Shown one piece after another: positions 9,501 through 18,356 of a stretch of 64,000 nucleotides of DNA. The number at the start of each line of letters is the position of its first letter. Position 1 is the stretch's first letter. The notes under the pieces are model-generated. The model worked only from the letters and a program-made list of their open reading frames with translations, searched no databases and was not told where the DNA came from. Source of the stretch: Oscillatoriales cyanobacterium USR001 (lineage in GTDB: Bacteria > Cyanobacteriota > Cyanobacteriia > Cyanobacteriales > Microcoleaceae); the NCBI GenBank assembly GCA_001698425.1, contig MBRE01000066.1, positions 1 through 64,000 on the forward strand, given 5' to 3'. A program made the position numbers and the translations under genes.

Positions 9501-11529
9501 AAGATAAGACAACTTTGACAAAGGGAATATTCAAACATTGTCTTAAAAATTCAAAAAAATCCTGCCTTTTTGATTGCTGTTTCCACAGAGAGAAAAATTC
9601 TTCAAATTGATCGAAAACAATGACTGTAAACAACTTATTTTGTTCGACATTTTTTTGTAGTAATTTCAGAATTTTTTCTTTTGTATTTTCCTCTGTCTCT
9701 AACGCTAATTCTGTGGAAACTTCTGTAATTGGTGGTGCATTTGTTAACTGTTTCATTAATTCCCGCGTCCAGTCCTTGTAAACTTGTAATACCAAGAGTG
9801 AAACAGTGCGAGAATCAATAGATTTTTGTTTCAGAGCCGGGACTAATCCGGCTCTGACAATGGAGCTTTTTCCAACTCCAGATTGACCATAAATAACCGT
9901 TAATTTATGTTGTGTACTACTCATTCGTTCGAGCAAGCGATTGAGATCCAATTCTCGCCCAGAAACTGTAATTTCATCAGCAATTGTTACACTAGGCACG
10001 GCAGTTTCTATTGCAGGATTAATAGTTTCTTGATGTGGTTCTAGTCTTCCAGCCCCAATAAAAGCCCGGAATCGATAGGTATGTTCGATCGCGCGGTATT
10101 CTTGCTTAATTTGAAAGGCTTCAAGATAATGACGGCACTCGAAATACAATTGTTGCAGCATTTCTAAAACCCGAAGATATAATTGCGGGTCATAGATAGG
10201 TAAGCTTTCTTGGCGGGCAATTTCTAAGTGTTGTACGGCGATCTTTCGTTCACCTAATTCATATTCAGCCTTTGCCAAAATTAACAGGAATAAACTCTTA
10301 TGTTGCGATTTAACTCGCAGTTCATACTCTGTTTCTTTCTCAACTTTAATAGGGAGAGTATCCAGCCCACTTTCAGCTAATTCCTTGGCGTTTTTCCATT
10401 CTTTTCTTTCTAGGGAAACAAGAGCGAGAAAGCCGTAATCTTGGGCTAAATATATTTTTGCTGATTCCCCAATATTTTGATGCAAACATCGGGATTTAAC
10501 TGCTAAATTCCAAAGTCCATCCCAATCTTCTAAATCCTGCAATACCTCACCAAGTTGATTAATAAACTCAGCCACTAACTTTTCTCGCCCAACACGGTTG
10601 AAAATATTAATACACTCCTGAAAATAATTTTTAGCTTCTGTCAAGTAGGAACGATTGCCAGAGCGTTTTTGTTCGGCCTGACGGCGGTAACATAAACCAA
10701 TATGAAATAGTGCAAGACCTGTGAGTAATAATGAATTAGGAAGTTGAAAGGATGAAGGTGATATTTCTCCTGTGCCATTCATTATGTTAACTTCATTTTG
10801 CCAAAAATTCAAACTTTGTTGATAAAGTTGTAAAGCAGTATCAATCTGGTTATTGGTATATTCTTGTCGCCCCTGGATAAATTTAAAAATGGCTTCGATG
10901 CTTGGTTCTAAGCTAATGCCGTAATTTTGTAAATCTTGGCGGGTAGAGTCCAATTCTGATGCAGAATTTGTACCTAAAATTGCATTATTTGTTAACCGCC
11001 AAGCACCACGATCTAAAATAGCTGAAAAGAGGCAAGATGCACTGGTATTTTGGAAATCCAGCAATTCCGCAGGAGTTAGGGCAAATTCAACTGTTGTTGT
11101 CCAACTTTCGATATCTGTAACTAAGCGAATTAATTTTTTTGATATTTTATCTGTCACCCACAGGGCGATCGGAAAGGGGAAATTATTTTTAAATTCTTCT
11201 CTAACGTAATTAGTTGAAGTTAGCACTTGATCGATCGCGCTTACTGTTTCTAGGCCGAATACCATTAAAGCCGATGGGCGATCTTCACCGAGTTCTGCTT
11301 CTATAGTAGTATATAGTGTCTTGACAGAGGTGGGGAGAATAATTTGTCGCAGTGGAAGGGGAAACTGTTGGCGCAGTTTTTCTACTATTTTTTCTCTCAG
11401 TGCAGTGTAGTTACAACGGACTAAAATTAAGGAAAATTCCCCCTTAGACCTTGTAAGAGTTCTGGAGAGGGTTTGTAGTGAGTTTTGGTTTTCTATCGCC
11501 GGGTTTGTTTCTTCGAGTGGGTTAATCAT
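6589..11529 (-). CDS. nSTAND ATPase with helical repeats, one TM segment and 14 WD40 repeats
   Basis: Large STAND-type signalling or conflict ATPase of 1646 residues. The N-terminal 160 residues are a domain common in cyanobacterial STAND/TPR proteins. TPR-like helices occupy about 210-470. The NTPase has Walker A YGQSGVGKSS near 545-554 and Walker B VIVFDQFEEFF near 635. A hydrophobic segment around 932-951 (VIVLGGLTLFAF) probably spans the membrane. From about 1031 onward I count 14 WD40 units of the form VSFSPDG...KTVKLW, enough for two seven-bladed propellers, followed by a C-terminal tail with DWLQDYL. Family knowledge suggests ligand sensing by the propellers triggers NTPase oligomerisation. 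No separate effector domain is obvious. Three 14-bp repeats lie just upstream of the start. Confidence 0.9.
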   Translation of the reverse strand: MINPLEETNPAIENQNSLQTLSRTLTRSKGEFSLILVRCNYTALREKIVEKLRQQFPLPLRQIILPTSVKTLYTTIEAELGEDRPSALMVFGLETVSAIDQVLTSTNYVREEFKNNFPFPIALWVTDKISKKLIRLVTDIESWTTTVEFALTPAELLDFQNTSASCLFSAILDRGAWRLTNNAILGTNSASELDSTRQDLQNYGISLEPSIEAIFKFIQGRQEYTNNQIDTALQLYQQSLNFWQNEVNIMNGTGEISPSSFQLPNSLLLTGLALFHIGLCYRRQAEQKRSGNRSYLTEAKNYFQECINIFNRVGREKLVAEFINQLGEVLQDLEDWDGLWNLAVKSRCLHQNIGESAKIYLAQDYGFLALVSLERKEWKNAKELAESGLDTLPIKVEKETEYELRVKSQHKSLFLLILAKAEYELGERKIAVQHLEIARQESLPIYDPQLYLRVLEMLQQLYFECRHYLEAFQIKQEYRAIEHTYRFRAFIGAGRLEPHQETINPAIETAVPSVTIADEITVSGRELDLNRLLERMSSTQHKLTVIYGQSGVGKSSIVRAGLVPALKQKSIDSRTVSLLVLQVYKDWTRELMKQLTNAPPITEVSTELALETEENTKEKILKLLQKNVEQNKLFTVIVFDQFEEFFSLWKQQSKRQDFFEFLRQCLNIPFVKVVLSLREDYLHHLLEFSRPKSPQNAFNNDIMSDILSKDILFYLGNFSPEDAHAVIKKLTERSQFNLEPALIDELVKDLAQDLGEVRPIELQVVGAQLQEKEITTLAQYQELGSNPKQKLVEQFLEEVVKDCGPENERAVRRVLYLLTDENDTRPLKNRAELATDLATFEEDDKLDLVLELLVKSGLVFRWTELPVELYQLVHDYLVAFIRQQEELKRQNEFAEMQKQDKLNREKIEKFHKEIEVAEAKEKESKDKRNKLWKALIGTITGVIVLGGLTLFAFQQAQKAGEALKKAEAARIEGLVSGSQALLLSTKNDLLGVLVASVKLGKEYEKIEMGVATKNQIIERLRQVVSGVQESNSFEGHGKGVLGVSFSPDGNIIASVSNDKTVRIWNKNGQAIGKPLNHSDSVVAVSFSPDGQTIATASADKTVKLWRIEDGVAIATFKGHNATVTSVSFSPNGETIATASYDKTVKLWNKNGTILKTLNGHKDWVLGVSFSPDGKTIASASADNTVKLWNLEGKEIKTIKGHSSWVYSVSFSPDGKTIATASADNTLKLWNLEGKEIKTLKGHNDNVVSVSFNRNGETIASGSTDDTIKLWNARTGELLNTFRGHQDDVRSVSFGRDGMIVSGSDDKTVKIWQSERTPLSKILTSHGDWIYSVNFSPNGKILASGSADQSIKLWRTEGTLLKTIPANQGAVSAVSFSPKKDILAAAGEDKTVKLWNFDGKAIAILKGHTEPVFSVAFSPDGNTIATASDDKTVKLWNQQGVVITTLKHGESVNSVVFSPTGKIIASASEDKTVKLWRFDGKDTSLLKTLKHDDSVNSVSFSPDGKVIVSVSNDKTLRLWDVAGNLLDIQKSSDRIIGVSFSADGKLIATANADNTVNLWSFFGGKAILSKTIQHTARIITLSFSPDSKILAFGGRDKTITLLPVDNLNLSSIVDRGCDWLQDYLMYNPMVSDEDRHLCREEKNPSAE

Positions 11530-11563
11530 ATCTCAATTTTTTGCCCTTCTCAACTATTTTTAG

Positions 11564-11605
11564 TCTAACAGTAGTATTCTAACAAGAGTATTCTAACAAT
11601 AGTGT
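11564..11605. promoter_or_regulatory. Three tandem 14-bp repeats upstream of the nSTAND-WD40 gene
   Basis: Three consecutive units begin TCTAACA and differ at only a few positions (11564-11577, 11578-11591, 11592-11605). They lie 35-76 bp before the ATG of the nSTAND gene on the opposite strand. The arrangement resembles an iterated operator, but no binding protein can be named. Confidence 0.5.
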
Positions 11606-11727
11606 GGACGTTGCTACTAACACGATATTTATTCTTATCGCATCAGATAATTGCAGCGCCCACCATACTCATGCAATACCACTGTCCGGGCGATCGCAAC
11701 TAAGTCATAAGTTAAACTACTTGCTTC

Positions 11728-12081
11728 CTAACAAAGTCCAGATGCGCGGCATTCTTTGGTTTTTTCATTCCTAGCTGCTGTTAACAACCGATTTAAGTGC
11801 CAAAGTTTATTTATACTATTGGTTTGTACTTCGATCGAGCTAGTATTGTTAATTTCTCCATCATTTAATAAGCTAAGTTGCTGTTCCAAATTAGCTACCG
11901 TGATATAGTCGTCTGCTGGTTGGTTGCGAGGCCATTGTCTTAATTCTTCTGTCTCAATATTCCTATTGGCTGCTGGGGTTTGTGTCTCGCCTATACTGCC
12001 TAAGCTCGGTCGGCTATTTACTATGATAATCAACGGTATTATTGTCAGCGAGATTATCATTTTTCTGGTCATACTAATCAT
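11728..12081 (-). CDS. Small secreted protein of unknown function
   Basis: The protein is 117 residues. The ATG at 12081 is chosen because AAGGAG sits 7 bases upstream; an ATG further upstream has no such site. The N-terminus has basic residues, a hydrophobic core (IISLTIIPLIIIV) and a small-residue region, which is a good Sec signal peptide. The mature part is acidic and glutamine/asparagine rich and ends in two cysteines separated by six residues (CRASGLC). I do not recognise a family. It is separated by about 200 bp from the nSTAND gene, so a functional link is not shown. Confidence 0.6.
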   Translation of the reverse strand: MISMTRKMIISLTIIPLIIIVNSRPSLGSIGETQTPAANRNIETEELRQWPRNQPADDYITVANLEQQLSLLNDGEINNTSSIEVQTNSINKLWHLNRLLTAARNEKTKECRASGLC

Positions 12082-12703
12082 TGTTGTCTCCTTATAGAAA
12101 TCAGGTATTTGGGTTGGGGGATGGGATTGATATCCGTCGCTAATTTCATTAGTTCTTCTATTCATTTATGGTGATTTAATTTCCTAGAAGATGCACCCTA
12201 ATTTGTGACACTACCTTGAGAGGTTATTTAGCGTCAATTTACAGCGGACGGTTCCCCTCTTCTTACTACAAGGGCGACAAGGCTTAACCGTAATGTTGAT
12301 GGACTATTTAAGTTCTCAATGGTTGAGTTTTGCTGGCTGCCGCTTTGTAGTGGATGAGGATGGGAGGACTAACACTTTTGACCCTGGCACATTGCAACAA
12401 AATAGGCAGTGTTTTGCCATATCACAATACGTGCTATTATGTCAATACATTTATTATATCAGATTGCAAAATTTGGGAATGAATTTTAATACTTCAGACC
12501 CATCGGCTGTAATCATTTATGCTATTGGCATAGGAGTTATAATCGCATTGCAGCACCTTTCTCGGCGGTTTCTTTACTGCAAATTTTCGAGTGCAGGCGT
12601 GACTGTTGCCGAGAACGCGCTATATTAATAACGCCTGCGATCGCAGTTGCTACCAAATCCTTATTTACTTTGCCTGAATTTATAACAAATTGAGATCGTA
12701 AAA
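12082..12703. other. Mostly non-coding interval between divergent genes
   Basis: Nothing well supported lies here. A 111-codon open frame at 12293-12628 has no ribosome binding site and atypical composition. Its last 50 codons, from the ATG at 12479, could encode a one-helix membrane peptide, but the evidence is weak. The promoters of the small secreted protein and of the cyclase gene must lie here. Confidence 0.4.
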
Positions 12704-14728
12704 ATGCAACAAATTCTCTATTTAGAAATCCCTACACCCCATACTGCATCTGTCTGTAATTGGTTACAACAGCAATTTGAGCCAGGAGAAGGCAAGAAAA
12801 TTATTACTCCTGACGGCTTTCGCCTTCTCTTAGAAACTACGGGAGAAGAATTATCTATTTTTGTCTGGTCAGTACAGCGAACTACCTATTTGAAAGTATT
12901 TCGCCAAGGCGAGAAACTTATCAACACCGAAAGACAGTTTTTAGAACGTCTAAAAATTGCTCTGATTAACCAATTTCCTTATCAATATCCAGCACCTCCA
13001 GATATTAATTTATCTCAACAATCAATTTTTGAAGCACTTGCTCCCTATTATCCCCTAACAGTTCAATACTTTCAGAAAATGCCTCAAGGGGAATACGATC
13101 TAAATCGTGTTTATTGGTGGGAAAAACGTTGGCGTTCGGGTGTTTGTAATCCTAAAAATCCTAAAAAAGTAGTGTTTCAAAAGGAAGAATTAACAGAAAA
13201 TCAGGGAAAATCTGAGGCTATTTGCTATGATTTGATTTATGTTGGTGGGGCATTAGGAATTATTCACGCCGCTGTTATGGCCAGACTGGGTTACAAGGTT
13301 TTACTAATAGAAAGATTACCTTTTGGCAGGATGAATCGAGAATGGAATATTTCGCGGGAAGAACTCCAAAGATTAATTGATTTAGATTTATTTACTCCTG
13401 CGGAAGTGGAAAGTTTCATTGCTAGAGAATATCAAGATGGTTACAGTAAGTTTTTTGATGCGAATAATCCGGCGATCGCGAAAGCTGCAATCCTTCACAC
13501 GCCAAAGGTCCTCAATGTGGCTTTAAATGCTGAAAAACTCCTACATTTATCGGGAGTTAAATTTAGGGAAGCTGGCGGCGAAATCTGGGACGAAACTGAA
13601 TTTGTGCGCGCCGATATAGAACCTAAAAAACTGATAGTTTATGCTGAACATCAACCGAGTAAATCTCAGCGACAGGCTAATGGTCGTTTGTTAGTTGATG
13701 CGATGGGTAGCGCTTCTCCTATTGCTTGGCAACTTAATGGAAATCGAACTTTTGACAGCGTTTGTCCCACAGTAGGAGCCGTAATTGATGGCGGTTTTGC
13801 GCCGGGAGTTTGGGATGCTAAATATGGAGATGTGCTAAATTCTCATGGAGATATTTCGCGGGGGCGACAACTAATTTGGGAGTTGTTTCCTGGTGCAGAT
13901 TCAGAAATCACTATTTATTTGTTTCATTATCATCAAGTTAACGCAGAAAATCCTGGATCTTTGTTAGAGCTTTATGAGGACTTTTTTACAATTTTGCCAG
14001 AGTATCGCCGCTGCGATTTGAGTGAATTAGTTTGGAAAAAACCAACTTTTGGTTATATTCCGGGTCATTTTAGTGCGGGAAGTCGCGATCGCACAATTGC
14101 TTTTGATAGACTGGTTTCTATTGGTGATGCAGCTTCTCTTCAGTCTCCTTTAGTCTTTACTGGTTTTGGTTCTTTAGTTCGCAATCTCTCCCGTTTAACT
14201 GACCTTTTAGATGCGGCTTTAAAACATGATTTACTCAAATCTCACCACTTAAATCAAATTCGAGCCTATCAAAGTAATATCTCAGTAACGTGGCTTTTTT
14301 CTAAAGGGATGATGGTCCCAACAGGTAAATTCTTACCACCGGAGCGAATTAACTCAATTTTAAATACATTTTTTGGAATTTTAGCAACTGTTGATGGATC
14401 GATTGCCGAAAAGTTTATTAAAGATCGGGTTGATTGGCTAACTTTTAATGGGTTAGCTGTTAAAGCCGCAATTACAAATCCCTCTCTTTTACTTTGGATT
14501 TTGGACTTTATAAGTGTAGATGATATTCTACATTGGTTAGGGAGTTATCTCAGTTTTACACTTTGGTCTTTGGCGAGTTTCATATTTGGATGGCTACCGA
14601 GTTTTACTAGGAAAATACAGCCTTGGCTGGAACCGCGTTATCCAGCTTTTTGGTTATGGTTAAAGGCTTTTAATTATGCCATTACTGATGGCATAGGCAG
14701 GCCACAAAATATAATCAAAAATTGTTAG
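12704..14728 (+). CDS. cruA: CruA-type lycopene cyclase (FAD-dependent)
   Basis: Probable carotenoid cyclase converting lycopene to gamma- or beta-carotene at the membrane. The protein has 674 residues. After an N-terminal region of about 180 residues comes an FAD-binding start, YDLIYVGGALGIIHAAV, followed by LLIERLPFGRMNREWNISR. The latter is characteristic of the CruA/CruP branch of the flavoprotein superfamily. The motif SIGDAASLQSPLVFTGFG fits the second FAD contact region. The length favours CruA over the shorter paralogue CruP. The C-terminus has hydrophobic helices (LWSLASFIFGWLPSF). The gene stands alone on this strand, and its stop codon is the first unit of a heptad array. CruA is the best call, CruP the main alternative. 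Confidence 0.75.
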   Translation: MQQILYLEIPTPHTASVCNWLQQQFEPGEGKKIITPDGFRLLLETTGEELSIFVWSVQRTTYLKVFRQGEKLINTERQFLERLKIALINQFPYQYPAPPDINLSQQSIFEALAPYYPLTVQYFQKMPQGEYDLNRVYWWEKRWRSGVCNPKNPKKVVFQKEELTENQGKSEAICYDLIYVGGALGIIHAAVMARLGYKVLLIERLPFGRMNREWNISREELQRLIDLDLFTPAEVESFIAREYQDGYSKFFDANNPAIAKAAILHTPKVLNVALNAEKLLHLSGVKFREAGGEIWDETEFVRADIEPKKLIVYAEHQPSKSQRQANGRLLVDAMGSASPIAWQLNGNRTFDSVCPTVGAVIDGGFAPGVWDAKYGDVLNSHGDISRGRQLIWELFPGADSEITIYLFHYHQVNAENPGSLLELYEDFFTILPEYRRCDLSELVWKKPTFGYIPGHFSAGSRDRTIAFDRLVSIGDAASLQSPLVFTGFGSLVRNLSRLTDLLDAALKHDLLKSHHLNQIRAYQSNISVTWLFSKGMMVPTGKFLPPERINSILNTFFGILATVDGSIAEKFIKDRVDWLTFNGLAVKAAITNPSLLLWILDFISVDDILHWLGSYLSFTLWSLASFIFGWLPSFTRKIQPWLEPRYPAFWLWLKAFNYAITDGIGRPQNIIKNC

Positions 14729-14833
14729 TTGTTATTTGTTAGTTGTTAGTTGTTAGTTGTTAGTTGTTAGTTGTTATTTGTTATTTGTTAGTTGTTAGTT
14801 GTTAGTTGTTAGTTGTTAGTTGTTATTTGTTAG
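14722..14833 (+). repeat. Heptanucleotide array (TTGTTAG/TTGTTAT)x16
   Basis: Sixteen 7-bp units, mostly TTGTTAG with some TTGTTAT. The cruA stop codon TAG (14726-14728) is the end of unit one. Confidence 0.95.
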
Positions 14834-14924
14834 TTTCCTTTGCGTAAGTCTTGCCAATGTTAATATTATTCTAGTTGGCACTGTTAACCTAGATTTCACC
14901 GATTTATTATCACTGCGATATTCC

Positions 14925-15119
14925 ATGAACAGTAACACCGGATTTATCATTAAAGTAGTCCTACTTTCCGCCGCCTTATCTATTTTCATCAAGTATGGCG
15001 GTCCCAGCTTATCTATCCCTTCTAGCAATGCGATCGCGCTTATTGCTGTCTTAACTCCTAGCATTATTTTAGCCGCACTACTAAGTTGGAAAGCCTTTAA
15101 GTCACTTAAATCAAGTTGA
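14925..15119 (+). CDS. Small two-helix membrane protein
   Basis: The frame encodes 64 residues from the ATG at 14925. Two hydrophobic segments (VVLLSAALSIFI and AVLTPSIILAALL) are separated by KYGGPSLSIPSSNA, and the C-terminus is basic. An upstream start at 14820 would lie in the heptad array and is unlikely. It resembles short conserved membrane proteins seen in many cyanobacteria. Function is unknown. It converges with dnaX. Confidence 0.5.
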   Translation: MNSNTGFIIKVVLLSAALSIFIKYGGPSLSIPSSNAIALIAVLTPSIILAALLSWKAFKSLKSS

Positions 15120-15169
15120 ATTGGAAAATGCGATCGCCCTCAGAAACTAAACTTTAGGAATATCACTGA

Positions 15170-17134
15170 CTACCAATCATAAACATCCAGGGAATCCGAG
15201 TTCTCATCCACCACCAACACATCTGGTAACTCGATAAAATCTCCCTCTAATTCCTCACTATCAGACGAAATATCCTCCGAAAACTCAGACTCATCCAGGT
15301 CAATAGCTTCCCCTTTAAACATATTAATTAGTTGCTGAACTGCCTGAGTCACTGCTTGGCGATCGGCACTTACTGCCACGCCTTTAGCCTCAATATCAGT
15401 TTTCGGTTGTTGCTTCCACCCATTGGTAGAACGATCTATTTTTTCTGCTGGTTTGGGAGGCGAAGGTTGGTGATTTTGTCGATCTTTGTTAGTAATAGTA
15501 TCGCGATCGCCACCTTCTTCAATACCCTCATTCGCCGTTAGCGACTCTTTGGTAATAGCACTATTCGTCTGAGTACCTGTTAATCCCAGCCTCACCGTCA
15601 CATGACGATTAAATACTTTATAAAAAGCAGCTTCAATGTGAGCTATTCTGTCTTTAGCTCTTTTCAGCAATTGCTGCGAAGGAAACCAAATAATTGCTAC
15701 TTCACCATCAAAAGAGGCAAGAGTTGCGTGTGGTTGCAGCAGTGGTAGAGTAAGAGGCTGACGAATCTCAGCCAGTACCCGTTGCCAAACATTATTGCTA
15801 TCAACTTCTTTTCCCGTAAACTCCGGTTCAGCATTTGTTTCTGGTTCAATAATTTCGCCAGATGTATTTTGTGATTCTGTAGCCGCAGGTTGTGAAGGTT
15901 GGGAAATAGGAAGTTGTAAGTTTTGAGATTGCTTGGTTCCACTCGCAATGCTAGATGGTTTTGAGTTAGAAGTATCGGCATTTTTCCCAGGCTCAATAGT
16001 TCCCCCGTTCAAAATATTTCCCGTTGCTTGCATCTGAGTTTTTAACGCAGAAGGTAATAATCCTAACAGCGTCATTTCTAACCACAAACGCGGCTGAGTA
16101 GTATTTTTAATTTGAATTTCACTACTTTGTAAATGCTTTTGACCGGCTAAAATCATTTCCACAGTCCAGTCAACAGCAAACTTACAAAGTTTTCCCCAAG
16201 TTTGCTGAGTTAAAGCTACTAAATTTTGCCGATTAGGAGCAGTTTTCGCTATCAGTAAATCTCGGTAAAAACCAGCAAAGTTTTGCAAAACTAATAGGGG
16301 TTCTTTTCCTCGATCCATTAATTTACGAACACAATCTAAGACTGTTTCCGCGCGATCGGATGCAATGGCTTCTAATAGTGCCATTAAATCATTCTCAGGA
16401 ACCGCTCCGACTAAATCCCAAACTTTTTCAATAGTTACTTCGCCAGGAAATAAGCTTAATTGATCGAGTAAGCTTTCGGCATCTCTGAGTCCACCTTGAG
16501 CAATTTGAGCAACCATTTCTATAGCATCATTGGCAATATTTATATTTTCTAATTGAGCAATTTTTTGTAAATGTTGTGTCATTGCATCGACAGGAATTCT
16601 GCGAAAATCAAATCTTTGACAGCGGGAGATAATTGTCGGTAATACTCTTTGAGCGTCTGTTGTAGCCAGGACAAATACTACTCTATCAGGTGGTTCTTCT
16701 AAGGTTTTTAGTAAAGAGTTGAATGCCGAAACCGATAGCATATGACATTCATCGATCGCATAAACTTTATAACGACATTGTACCGGAGCAAATTGCGCCT
16801 TTTCTATTAAATCTCGAATGCTATCTACACCAGTATTACTAGCAGCATCAATTTCGATCACGTCCAAAGTTCTACCTTCCACAATGCCTTGACAAACATC
16901 ACATTTGCCGCAGGGTGTATCTGTAGGAACATTGCCAGACAGACAATTGAGAGATTTAGCTAAAATACGGGCGCTAGAAGTTTTACCCGTCCCTCTGGGC
17001 CCTGTAAATAAATAAGCTGGGGCGATGCGATCTTGGCGAATAGCGTTGCTGAGTGTTTGCGCGATCGCTTCTTGACCAACGAGATCCGCAAAGGTTTGAG
17101 GGCGATACTTGTGGTGTAGGGGTTCGTAGGTCAC
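15170..17134 (-). CDS. dnaX: DNA polymerase III subunit gamma/tau
   Basis: Clamp-loader ATPase of the replisome, 654 residues from a GTG at 17134. The N-terminus HHKYRPQTFADLVGQ is diagnostic. Walker A GPRGTGKT is at 45-52. The zinc module has C64, C75, C78 and C81 (CGKCDVC). The box VYAIDECHML and the sensor region VFVLATTDAQRVLPTIISRC follow. After residue 370 the sequence becomes low-complexity and Ser/Thr/Gln rich, as in other cyanobacterial tau tails, and ends in an acidic stretch. No intein is present, unlike the split or insert-bearing alleles known in some cyanobacteria. It is transcribed alone and convergent with the small membrane gene at 14925. Confidence 0.95.
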   Translation of the reverse strand: MTYEPLHHKYRPQTFADLVGQEAIAQTLSNAIRQDRIAPAYLFTGPRGTGKTSSARILAKSLNCLSGNVPTDTPCGKCDVCQGIVEGRTLDVIEIDAASNTGVDSIRDLIEKAQFAPVQCRYKVYAIDECHMLSVSAFNSLLKTLEEPPDRVVFVLATTDAQRVLPTIISRCQRFDFRRIPVDAMTQHLQKIAQLENINIANDAIEMVAQIAQGGLRDAESLLDQLSLFPGEVTIEKVWDLVGAVPENDLMALLEAIASDRAETVLDCVRKLMDRGKEPLLVLQNFAGFYRDLLIAKTAPNRQNLVALTQQTWGKLCKFAVDWTVEMILAGQKHLQSSEIQIKNTTQPRLWLEMTLLGLLPSALKTQMQATGNILNGGTIEPGKNADTSNSKPSSIASGTKQSQNLQLPISQPSQPAATESQNTSGEIIEPETNAEPEFTGKEVDSNNVWQRVLAEIRQPLTLPLLQPHATLASFDGEVAIIWFPSQQLLKRAKDRIAHIEAAFYKVFNRHVTVRLGLTGTQTNSAITKESLTANEGIEEGGDRDTITNKDRQNHQPSPPKPAEKIDRSTNGWKQQPKTDIEAKGVAVSADRQAVTQAVQQLINMFKGEAIDLDESEFSEDISSDSEELEGDFIELPDVLVVDENSDSLDVYDW

Positions 17135-17292
17135 AATTCAGCAATAAATTAAAAATTAAAAATTAAAAGTTTTTAAGCCAAGCTGACCACAGGAATTTTT
17201 ATGACAGAAGGGATGAAAATCCCCTGCTTTAGACCTAATGCTTTACTATAAACTGAGACAATAGGAATGACAAGTTTTTTTCAGGTTGTTGG

Positions 17293-17298
17293 TATAAT
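17293..17298 (+). promoter_or_regulatory. Candidate -10 element for the gene at 17401
   Basis: TATAAT lies about 100 bp before the ATG. No good -35 at 17-bp spacing is visible, so this is only suggestive. Confidence 0.35.
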
Positions 17299-17400
17299 AT
17301 ATCACAAGCCTCTTACCATTCCTCTCATCGGGTGCAGCTATATCTTCCGTATTTAGGGGCATTCTAAAAATACAGTGTCAAATTTTACCTTTTATAGCCT

Positions 17401-18297
17401 ATGTCAACCCAAATCATCCTTGTCGAAACAAGGTTGGCAGTAGCAGCCTCTCCTAAGCCGAATCCGGCTAAATCAGGGAAGTTTCCTTCAGAACTAATCT
17501 GGATGGGAACATCAGGGTTACTGCTTGTGCTCCTGGTAGCTTTAGCAGTGCTGGCCAAACTGAAGATAGATGATCTGATGAAGAAGCTCAAGTTTGAGGA
17601 ATTTAGAAATCGAGAGGTACAGAAAAAATACAAAATGGCTCTGGAAACTCTTGGGAAAATGGAGAAAAATCCCGATTTAATTCACTCAAGAGATTTTAAT
17701 TTAGATTACCTGAGAATGCGGATGGCAGAGGAGGTTTTCCATTTTGCCATTGTCAATCAAATTAAGGTGAAAGTAAAAGATAAAATTAGTGTTGCTTTGC
17801 GCCCAACTCAAGGCTCGGCAGGAGATAAGAGTGGGAATGCGGGAATGGGTCGCCAAGTTGATTCTCAATTTGATGTTGAGTATGAGACGGGTGAACCTAG
17901 AGGAGAAATTAAAAAACGGGTGCTGTTTCGCATTCAAATTAAGCTGATGAAATTGCCAACTCAGGCAACTTCTCAGACAATTAATCAAATTATTGATTGT
18001 CTCGAAACTTACCTTAGTCCTTCGGACGATCACGACAATTGGCAACCGACTATTCAAGGTCGAATTGTTCATATTGAATGGGATCAAAAGGCGAAGCCTA
18101 CGCCGCTGCTGGTATTAGAACAGTCTAATGAGGGAGTGAATGTGACTTTTCGGACTACGAGAACTCCTGGGGGTAGGGCTGGTGAGGAGGAAGAGAGTCA
18201 GTTGTCTGCGACTAAGGGTGCTACTAAACTTGGTGTTAAGACTGCTAGTAAGAATCCGGCTAAGGCGGGGGGTAAGCGCCCTGGTAGTCGGAAGTGA
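17401..18297 (+). CDS. Membrane-anchored protein of unknown function
   Basis: The protein has 298 residues. After a short N-terminal extracytoplasmic or cytoplasmic stretch comes one clear membrane helix at about 36-54 (GTSGLLLVLLVALAVLAKL). A charged helical segment follows (DDLMKKLKFEEFRNREVQKKY), then a soluble domain of mixed strands and helices at about 95-250. The tail is rich in Gly, Lys and Arg and probably disordered. I do not recognise a named domain. The composition matches neighbouring core genes, so recent transfer is not indicated. It lies between dnaX and the dev operon and is convergent with devA. A short dispersed repeat follows its stop. Confidence 0.65.
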   Translation: MSTQIILVETRLAVAASPKPNPAKSGKFPSELIWMGTSGLLLVLLVALAVLAKLKIDDLMKKLKFEEFRNREVQKKYKMALETLGKMEKNPDLIHSRDFNLDYLRMRMAEEVFHFAIVNQIKVKVKDKISVALRPTQGSAGDKSGNAGMGRQVDSQFDVEYETGEPRGEIKKRVLFRIQIKLMKLPTQATSQTINQIIDCLETYLSPSDDHDNWQPTIQGRIVHIEWDQKAKPTPLLVLEQSNEGVNVTFRTTRTPGGRAGEEEESQLSATKGATKLGVKTASKNPAKAGGKRPGSRK

Positions 18298-18310
18298 GTT
18301 GTTTTTGATT

Positions 18311-18340
18311 AACCACGAAGGCACTAAGGCACTAAGGAAG
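18311..18340 (+). repeat. Dispersed AACCACRAAGGCAC repeat, copy 1
   Basis: AACCACGAAGGCACTAAGG follows the stop of the 17401 gene. A related copy begins at 47630 after the homoserine dehydrogenase gene. Confidence 0.5.
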
Positions 18341-18356
18341 ATAATGGTTTTTCTGC

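Noticed and set aside
12293..12628. 111-codon open frame between the secreted protein and cruA
   Set aside because: No ribosome binding site and the composition is unlike its neighbours. Only the last 50 codons look membrane-like, which is not enough.
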